DNA of 64,000 nucleotides from Rickettsiales bacterium (GTDB lineage Bacteria; Bacteroidota; Bacteroidia; Cytophagales; Cyclobacteriaceae): assembly GCA_002729235.1 (NCBI GenBank), contig PBTY01000010.1:1-64000 (forward strand). The letters run 5' to 3'. Below, piece after piece: positions 58,042 through 64,000 of this stretch. Below the pieces are notes generated by a model, which saw only the letters and a list, made by a program, of their open reading frames with translations, had not been told where the DNA came from and made no database searches. Position numbers and translations under genes: made by a program. Within the stretch, counting starts at the first letter, position 1, and each line of letters starts with the position of its first letter.

Positions 58042-61000
58042 ATGAAAGAATACTTGTCTACCCAACAGCGAGTTTTATTACTTACAGCTGGAGTTCTGCA
58101 ACTCATTGCATTTGGTATGATGGCACTTGATCCCGCTCCAAATGGTTTCGGTGTGCTTACCTTATGGATTTCACCTATTGTACTGATTGTGGGTTTAATG
58201 CTTCCAGTGGTTGCATTTTCCGAATCAATAAATAAGAGTTCTTTAACTCGTCTTTTAAAGAATGATAGTTTGAAGACCATCGGATTCTTTAGTTCATTCA
58301 TTATAGCGTTCATTACTTACTTGCTCACTCTGGAACCCACTGCTTCGCTTTGGGACTGTTCAGAGACTCTGGCTGCAGCTTTCAAACTACAAGTTCCACA
58401 TACGCCGGGAACACCCATGACCTTGTTGTTGGGAAGGTTGTTCTCCATGCTGGCGATGGGGGATGTAACGAAGGTGGCATGGTTCATCAACTTGATGTCT
58501 GGCTTTTTCTCTTCATTAGCAGTGGCCATTACGTTTCTCATTATTTGGTATTTAGGTAGCCGATTCATCAATTCCAAAATAGCTTTGATTACAGGAAGTT
58601 TGATTGGAGCACTGATCCTGACATTCTCAGATTCATTTTGGTTTTCTGCTGTGGAAGCAGAGACCTATGGCCCTTCAGTATTCTTTATGGTTTTGCTTGT
58701 TTGGTTGAGTATCCCCACTGAGTCAATGACCAAAGAAAAAAAGCAAAAACGAGTGCTATTCATCAGTTATTTACTTGGGATTGCCTATTGCATACATCCC
58801 ATGTCCATCTTGATACTACCAGTTTGTGTTATACTCTGGCAGCTTCCTCAGGATCAAAAAGCAAGTTGGAAATCGCTGGGACTTTCATTTGTCATTGGAG
58901 TGGTAATCATCCTTTTCATTAGTAAAGTTGTAGCTGTATCACTATTCGAGTGGGCCTTTCTTGCTGATCTTTTCGTGGTGAACAAATTGTCCTTGCCGGT
59001 GTATTCTGGTGTTTTTGTCTTGATAGCAATTCTAGGAGGCACGAGTTTTGTCTTATGGAATAAACTCCCGAAGGTTCGTTTAAGTGTCTTGGCTGTTGTT
59101 TTCATTGTTGCAGGTTTCTCTCCATATCTAATGTTGTTCATAAGGTCAGCTCAGCTTCCTCCAATAAACGAATTCACACCAGGCAACCTGGCGAAGATTA
59201 AACCCTACATGAATCGTGAATCCTACCCAGGGAGACCCTTGGTTTATGGGCCATATTATGATGCACAAATCACAGATGTGACTACCAAGGCACAGTCCTA
59301 TGTGTTGAATGATGGAGGGTATAAGGAGGTTGGGGAAGTTCCTGATTATCAATACGATTCAGATAGGATGACGATTCTTCCAAGGATTTACAGTAATGAC
59401 CCTTCCCATATCAAAGTCTATCAACAATGGACGGGATTAAAACCGAATGAGAAACCTAAATTTTCTGACAACCTGAAATTCTTGTTCAGCTATCAGGTTG
59501 GGCATATGTATCTGCGTTACCTGCTTTGGAATTTTGCTGGTCGGGTTAGTGATGAGCAGCACGCTGACTGGTCAAAACCCTGGTATGGCTTAGCTGATCG
59601 GGAAGCAATTGCTTACAATAGTGCAAATAATCAATATTTCCTGCTGCCTTTATTTTTAGGTTTATTAGGGTTCTTCATACACTCCCGACGAGATCGTAGT
59701 GGATTTGTAGCTAATCTGGCTTTTTTTCTGATCACAGGATTGTTGCTCACTATATACTTAAATGGGACCCCAAATGAGCCGAGAGAACGAGACTATATCT
59801 ATGTGGGTTCCTATCTCGCATTCAGTATTTGGGCTGGCATTGGTGCGATGTGGATTGCTTCTAGGTTTGAAGGTAAGAAAGCTTATATCTCGTCATTACT
59901 GATTTTGATTCCTGGCTGGATGATGTATCAAAATTGGGATGATCATGATCGTTCTGATCGCACATTTCAGGTGGATTATGCACGTGCTGTTTTAGGTAGT
60001 TGTGAAGAGGGAGCGATACTATTCACTGGGGGTGACAATGACACATTTCCATTGTGGTATTTGCAGGAAGTAGAAGGCTTCAGGACTGATGTCCGAGTTA
60101 AAGTCTTGAGTTATTTCAACGCAGATTGGTACATCAATCAGCTTAGCAGACCCTATTACGACTCACCACCTTTTGAATTAACACTAAAGACTGGAGACAA
60201 TGAATATGGACCATATGATCCGGTTTACATACAGGAGCGAATGACCAGTGTCATTGATTGGAACAAATACATGAAGGCTCTGAATGCTCGAAATCCAAAC
60301 CTCATGTTCAGAAATCGTAGTAGTGAATTATTCTTTCTTCCGTCAAGGAAAGTGAGTTTGAAAACACCAGAAGGCGAAATGGGGATTGAAATCAGTGGTT
60401 CCTATTTGCCCAAAAGTGAAATGGCTATTCTCGACATAATTGCCTCGAATGATTGGACCAGACCCATTTATTTCAATTTCACCTCGATCAATAGTCTTAA
60501 AATCAATATGAAGGATTATGTCGTCCAGGAAGGATTGGTTTATAAACTCCAATCTACTCCTCATACAGGAAGAGAGATCCCAGTAGATTTGGATCAATCC
60601 TACGAAAATCTGGTACTTAAAGCTAATTATTCCAATCTGGCCAACTCATCCGTTTACTTTAATTATGAAGACTATCATGCACGGATGATTAACCCGTTGC
60701 GTTTCGCATTTAATCAACTGATCAGTGAGTATTTGAAAGCAGGTTTGAAGGAAAAAGCTCAGGAAGTAACCAAATTCGCCTATCAGAATCTATATTTTGA
60801 TCACTTAAGACCATCTTATGCGGATCTACAGATGGGGCAAATTTTACGAGCAACAGGAGAGGAGGATCAAGGCGAAATACTGATCAGAAGGACTATTCGT
60901 TTCTATCAACAACATATCGAGGATCTGCTGGCAACCAATCAAACTCCCTCAAGAAATGATCTGGCAATATTGCAAGAAGGAGCTCGGCTACTCAATGATC

Positions 61001-61047
61001 CACAAGTTAATCAGGCATATTCGAGATTGATAGCAAAGATTAGGTGA
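58042..61047 (+). CDS. DUF2723 membrane glycosyltransferase (GT117-like)
   Basis: A 1001-residue protein with about twelve membrane segments in its first two-thirds and a soluble C-terminal part. The family mark SLWDCSETLAAAFKLQVPHTPGTP (about 107-130) carries the catalytic-type acidic residues in the first loop; later come NEPRERDYIYVGSY and GGDNDTFPLWY. These proteins are distantly like protein O-mannosyltransferases and act on lipid-linked sugars at the periplasmic face. It probably glycosylates secreted proteins or lipids. It is divergent from the tethered regulator, which may control it. Confidence 0.9.
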   Translation: MKEYLSTQQRVLLLTAGVLQLIAFGMMALDPAPNGFGVLTLWISPIVLIVGLMLPVVAFSESINKSSLTRLLKNDSLKTIGFFSSFIIAFITYLLTLEPTASLWDCSETLAAAFKLQVPHTPGTPMTLLLGRLFSMLAMGDVTKVAWFINLMSGFFSSLAVAITFLIIWYLGSRFINSKIALITGSLIGALILTFSDSFWFSAVEAETYGPSVFFMVLLVWLSIPTESMTKEKKQKRVLFISYLLGIAYCIHPMSILILPVCVILWQLPQDQKASWKSLGLSFVIGVVIILFISKVVAVSLFEWAFLADLFVVNKLSLPVYSGVFVLIAILGGTSFVLWNKLPKVRLSVLAVVFIVAGFSPYLMLFIRSAQLPPINEFTPGNLAKIKPYMNRESYPGRPLVYGPYYDAQITDVTTKAQSYVLNDGGYKEVGEVPDYQYDSDRMTILPRIYSNDPSHIKVYQQWTGLKPNEKPKFSDNLKFLFSYQVGHMYLRYLLWNFAGRVSDEQHADWSKPWYGLADREAIAYNSANNQYFLLPLFLGLLGFFIHSRRDRSGFVANLAFFLITGLLLTIYLNGTPNEPRERDYIYVGSYLAFSIWAGIGAMWIASRFEGKKAYISSLLILIPGWMMYQNWDDHDRSDRTFQVDYARAVLGSCEEGAILFTGGDNDTFPLWYLQEVEGFRTDVRVKVLSYFNADWYINQLSRPYYDSPPFELTLKTGDNEYGPYDPVYIQERMTSVIDWNKYMKALNARNPNLMFRNRSSELFFLPSRKVSLKTPEGEMGIEISGSYLPKSEMAILDIIASNDWTRPIYFNFTSINSLKINMKDYVVQEGLVYKLQSTPHTGREIPVDLDQSYENLVLKANYSNLANSSVYFNYEDYHARMINPLRFAFNQLISEYLKAGLKEKAQEVTKFAYQNLYFDHLRPSYADLQMGQILRATGEEDQGEILIRRTIRFYQQHIEDLLATNQTPSRNDLAILQEGARLLNDPQVNQAYSRLIAKIR

Positions 61048-61121
61048 TTTACCCATGCGTTTGAGGCTGGATTTTAAGGTGTTACTGACTAACTTGGATC
61101 ATTCTCACTTGATTCATCTGA

Positions 61122-64000
61122 ATGCAGTCATTTGCTACCGTAAGGAACAATCTCATTGCGCTATTTTTAATAGTTGTAAGCATGGTCGTTGGATTGATCA
61201 TCTACCTCAATCATCGACAGGCAAAGCATATTGCTAATAGCCAGGAGCTTGGTTCGGTGATCAATATATCTGGACGGCAACGTATGCTGAGTCAATGGTT
61301 GGTCAAAGAGGTCTTAAAAACAGATCAGGTAACTGATAGTCTGCTGGCTACAAATGAACTGGATTCTGTTCTTTGGTTATTTGAGGATTCACACGATTAT
61401 CTGAGAGAAAAAAGCAAGCAGCTTGACAATAAAGATCTCAATCAGCTATTTGAGCAGATACAACCATTGATGCTGGAGATCATTTCTGAAGTTCATGACT
61501 TTCAGAACGGTGCATCTAGCTACAGCAGGGAAGCACTTCTGGTTGCAGAATCCACTTTTTTACCTTTAATGGATCGGATTACCAATGTGTTTGAAGAAGA
61601 GGAAGCAGAGACCTTTGAAAATATTCATTCTAATGTGTCAATGTCCAATTACGTACTGGCTTTGGTCATCATTTGCTCTGGCGGATTTGTTTTGCTGTTT
61701 TCTCTTAATTTGATCAAACGGTTTTCATTCAAACTTGAGGAAGTTGGTGAACAACTTCAGGCAACCATATCAAGAGAAAAAAGTAAAGTGCAAAAACTCG
61801 AATTTCTCACTAATACCATCAAGGTAGGGATATGGGAGAAGGACGTCAAAGAATCATCAGAGAAATGGTCTTCCAGATTATATGAAATCTTAGGGTTTTC
61901 GAAAGAAGACTATCAAGGCACAGCGGATGAATTTATGAGCCTTGTCCATCCGACTGATTTACCCATATTACTAGAGGCGAGTAAACGATCAATAGAATTG
62001 GAAGAGCCTACGACCGTAGAGCTCCGCGTTAAAAACTACAGGGGTGAATACATTTGGGTAGAAGCATCCGGAAATGCCAGGAAAAATGCCAAAGGTGAGG
62101 TAGAACTATTAGTTGGTGGAGTTTTGGATGTGACTGACAGGAAGCTGTTGGAAGTGCAACTGAAGGTATTTATTGAGCGTGCACCTGCAGCTATCGCCAT
62201 GTTTGATACCAGCATGAGATACCTCGCGGTAAGTAACAAATGGAAAGAAGACTACAATATCCAGGGACAAGAAATTATAGGAAAGAGTCATTATGAGGTC
62301 TTTCCAGAAATTGGTGATGATTGGAAAGCGATCCATCAAAAATGCATGAAAGGTCATGTCAACATCAATGACGAAGAACCATTTGAGCGAGAAGACGGGT
62401 CCATGCAATACCTTAAGTGGGAGGTTCGTCCATGGTATCGTTCGGAAGATCAGGTAGGAGGTTTGTTGATGTTTACCCAGGATGTAACTCAGAGTATATT
62501 GGAGAAAGAGGAACTTAGAAACGCTAAGATCCAGGCAGAGTCTGCTGCTCATTCCAAAGAAGAATTTTTGGCCACCATGAGCCATGAAATTAGAACCCCA
62601 CTCAATGCCATCATTGGAATTGCTCATATTCTGCAGATGGAGGATCATAAACCAGAGCAGGCAGAGCAAATCAGGCTGCTTCGCTTTTCTGGAGAAAATC
62701 TGCTGTCATTGATCAATGACATTCTGGATATTTCAAAGATCAATTCTGGCAAAATCGAATTGAGTATTGGGAAATTCGATTTGAGATATCTGATAGAGAA
62801 TATCAAAAATTCTCTCGCCTTCAAAGCAAGGGAAAACCTGGTAAAACTCTCAGTGGTGTATGATGATAACCTGCCAGATCAATTCGTTGGGGATGTGACC
62901 CGGTTGGCCCAGATCATGAATAATTTGGTCAGCAATGCCATCAAATTTACCAATGATGGAAATGTGATAATTTCGGTAGAGTTGATAGTGACCAATGAGA
63001 ACCAATCCAGAATTAAAATAAGCGTTAAAGATGATGGTATTGGCATAGATCCAGCCAATCAGGATAAGATTTTCAATTCCTTTGAGCAGGCAGAGGAGGG
63101 TACCACCAAGCGTTTTGGTGGTACCGGACTAGGATTGTTCATTACGAAGAAGCTCATTGAATTGATGGGAAGCACCATTCATGTGGAGAGTGAGTTGGGT
63201 GGCGGATCCAACTTTTATTTTGAATTAGAACTGCCACATGCAGAAGAGGAGAGCCTGGAGGCTAAAGAGGAAAGCGTAAAGCCAAACCATAAACTGAATG
63301 ATCTTAGGGTTTTGGTAGCCGAAGATAACACCGCCAACCAGATGATTGTGATGAAATACCTCAATAGGGTTCATGTAGCTCATGACATTGTATCTGATGG
63401 TGCCAAAGCAGTGGAGTTGGCGAAATCTCGCGCCTATGACATGATATTTATGGATTTGCAAATGCCGGTGATGGATGGGTATGAGGCTACCCGGGCTATT
63501 CGGAATTTGAAAGATGAGTATTTTGAGAAAGTCCCAATTATTGCCCTTACTGCGGATGCATTTGCCGATATCAAGGGCCAAACACAGGCTATGGGTATGA
63601 GCGATTTCATGAGCAAACCTTTCAAACCATCTGTATTTTATGATGTGCTCAGGAGAAATGTGGGACAAGTTGTACCTACAAGAAGGCAATTAGTTATTTT
63701 GGACATCATTGGTGAATTGTCTGGTGATGATACCGATTTTAGAGACGCATTTATCCAACAATGTCAACAGAGCTATTTAGACTTTTATCAAGCTGTCAAT
63801 CTTCTTCTGGTGCAACCAGATGTTGCTGAATTGAAGAAGGAGATTCATAAAATTAAAAGTCTGAATGGACAATTCAAGCTAGACAACCTTCAAAATGCGT
63901 TAAATGATCTGGTTAGCCAAAATGAAAGCTATCCTACTCATGTTGAGTTGACTAATCGGGTGCTCACTCTTACCAAGGAGGTGATTGATGAATTGGGAAG
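61122..64000 (+). CDS. PilJ-type sensor hybrid histidine kinase (partial, runs off the end)
   Basis: At least 959 residues; the 3' end lies beyond the window. Order: membrane segment (about 10-28), a PilJ/NarX-type periplasmic helical sensor (about 35-175; P-box-like NISGRQRMLSQ), second segment (about 180-200), two PAS domains (about 220-340 and 350-460), HisKA (H488 in MSHEIRTP), HATPase (NNLVSNAIKF), receiver (D778 in IFMDLQMP) and HPt (H909 in IHKIKS). I chose ATG at 61122. NarX-like sensors bind nitrate or nitrite, but the key basic pair is not verified. It follows the DUF2723 gene by 74 bp. Confidence 0.9.
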   Translation, partial: MQSFATVRNNLIALFLIVVSMVVGLIIYLNHRQAKHIANSQELGSVINISGRQRMLSQWLVKEVLKTDQVTDSLLATNELDSVLWLFEDSHDYLREKSKQLDNKDLNQLFEQIQPLMLEIISEVHDFQNGASSYSREALLVAESTFLPLMDRITNVFEEEEAETFENIHSNVSMSNYVLALVIICSGGFVLLFSLNLIKRFSFKLEEVGEQLQATISREKSKVQKLEFLTNTIKVGIWEKDVKESSEKWSSRLYEILGFSKEDYQGTADEFMSLVHPTDLPILLEASKRSIELEEPTTVELRVKNYRGEYIWVEASGNARKNAKGEVELLVGGVLDVTDRKLLEVQLKVFIERAPAAIAMFDTSMRYLAVSNKWKEDYNIQGQEIIGKSHYEVFPEIGDDWKAIHQKCMKGHVNINDEEPFEREDGSMQYLKWEVRPWYRSEDQVGGLLMFTQDVTQSILEKEELRNAKIQAESAAHSKEEFLATMSHEIRTPLNAIIGIAHILQMEDHKPEQAEQIRLLRFSGENLLSLINDILDISKINSGKIELSIGKFDLRYLIENIKNSLAFKARENLVKLSVVYDDNLPDQFVGDVTRLAQIMNNLVSNAIKFTNDGNVIISVELIVTNENQSRIKISVKDDGIGIDPANQDKIFNSFEQAEEGTTKRFGGTGLGLFITKKLIELMGSTIHVESELGGGSNFYFELELPHAEEESLEAKEESVKPNHKLNDLRVLVAEDNTANQMIVMKYLNRVHVAHDIVSDGAKAVELAKSRAYDMIFMDLQMPVMDGYEATRAIRNLKDEYFEKVPIIALTADAFADIKGQTQAMGMSDFMSKPFKPSVFYDVLRRNVGQVVPTRRQLVILDIIGELSGDDTDFRDAFIQQCQQSYLDFYQAVNLLLVQPDVAELKKEIHKIKSLNGQFKLDNLQNALNDLVSQNESYPTHVELTNRVLTLTKEVIDELG

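Noticed and set aside
1-64000. CRISPR arrays, tRNA/rRNA genes, transposases, phage genes
   Set aside because: I looked for them and saw no repeats with regular spacers, no cloverleaf-like sequences and no such protein signatures.

Overview
The window looks like a chromosomal segment of a free-living, probably marine, Bacteroidota of the Cytophagales type. This is an inference from gene families (LytTR regulators, FtsX-type permeases with a PadR gene, a LruC-domain lipoprotein, a DUF2723 glycosyltransferase, GTG/TTG starts, few Shine-Dalgarno sites) and an AT-rich composition. I see no rRNA, tRNA, insertion sequence, phage gene or CRISPR array.

Layout. 0.1-1.1 kb: phosphodiesterase and a small secreted protein. 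1.3-5.0 kb: an H-NOX heme sensor, a hybrid kinase with HPt, and a LytTR regulator, followed by two glycosyltransferases (5.1-7.2 kb). 7.2-9.9 kb: a stress-type operon (DoxX, two VOC proteins, an NTF2-like protein) divergent from a GlxA/AraC regulator. 10.6-13.7 kb: a secreted glycan or glycoprotein degrading cassette (CBM9-like, GHL10-like lipoprotein, glycosylasparaginase). 13.7-18.6 kb: M48 peptidase, FtsX-type permease with its PadR regulator, and an unknown protein. 18.7-35.3 kb: an exopolysaccharide locus with initiating sugar transferase, chain-length protein, flippase, polymerase/ligase, acyltransferase, sulfotransferase and several glycosyltransferases. 36.0-41.0 kb: two paralogous triple-repeat secreted proteins on either side of a LytS/LytTR pair. 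41.1-45.4 kb: a second FtsX-type permease with its own LytS/LytTR pair. 45.5-50.9 kb: serine hydrolase, CsbD, FabF/TetR and a subtilisin-like lipoprotein. 51.4-56.3 kb: a four-gene phosphorelay headed by a kinase with a plant-ethylene-receptor-like membrane domain. 57.1-64.0 kb: a membrane-tethered winged-helix regulator divergent from a DUF2723 glycosyltransferase, then a hybrid kinase that runs off the end.

How the parts may work together. Signalling genes are unusually dense (six histidine kinases, three LytTR regulators, several receivers). Reading the promoters by eye, I found pairs of direct repeats with a period of about 21 bp, the geometry known for LytTR proteins, in three sequence types that match the three LytTR genes one to one. 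CCANNNATC-type pairs occur before the H-NOX operon and before three exopolysaccharide transcription units. ACCGAAWCGG-type pairs occur before the two triple-repeat paralogues. A TTYACTGCA-type pair occurs before the 41-kb permease. The first set suggests, as inference only, that nitric oxide sensing by H-NOX controls exopolysaccharide production. The ethylene-receptor-like kinase keeps all seven residues known to matter for ethylene binding in ETR1.
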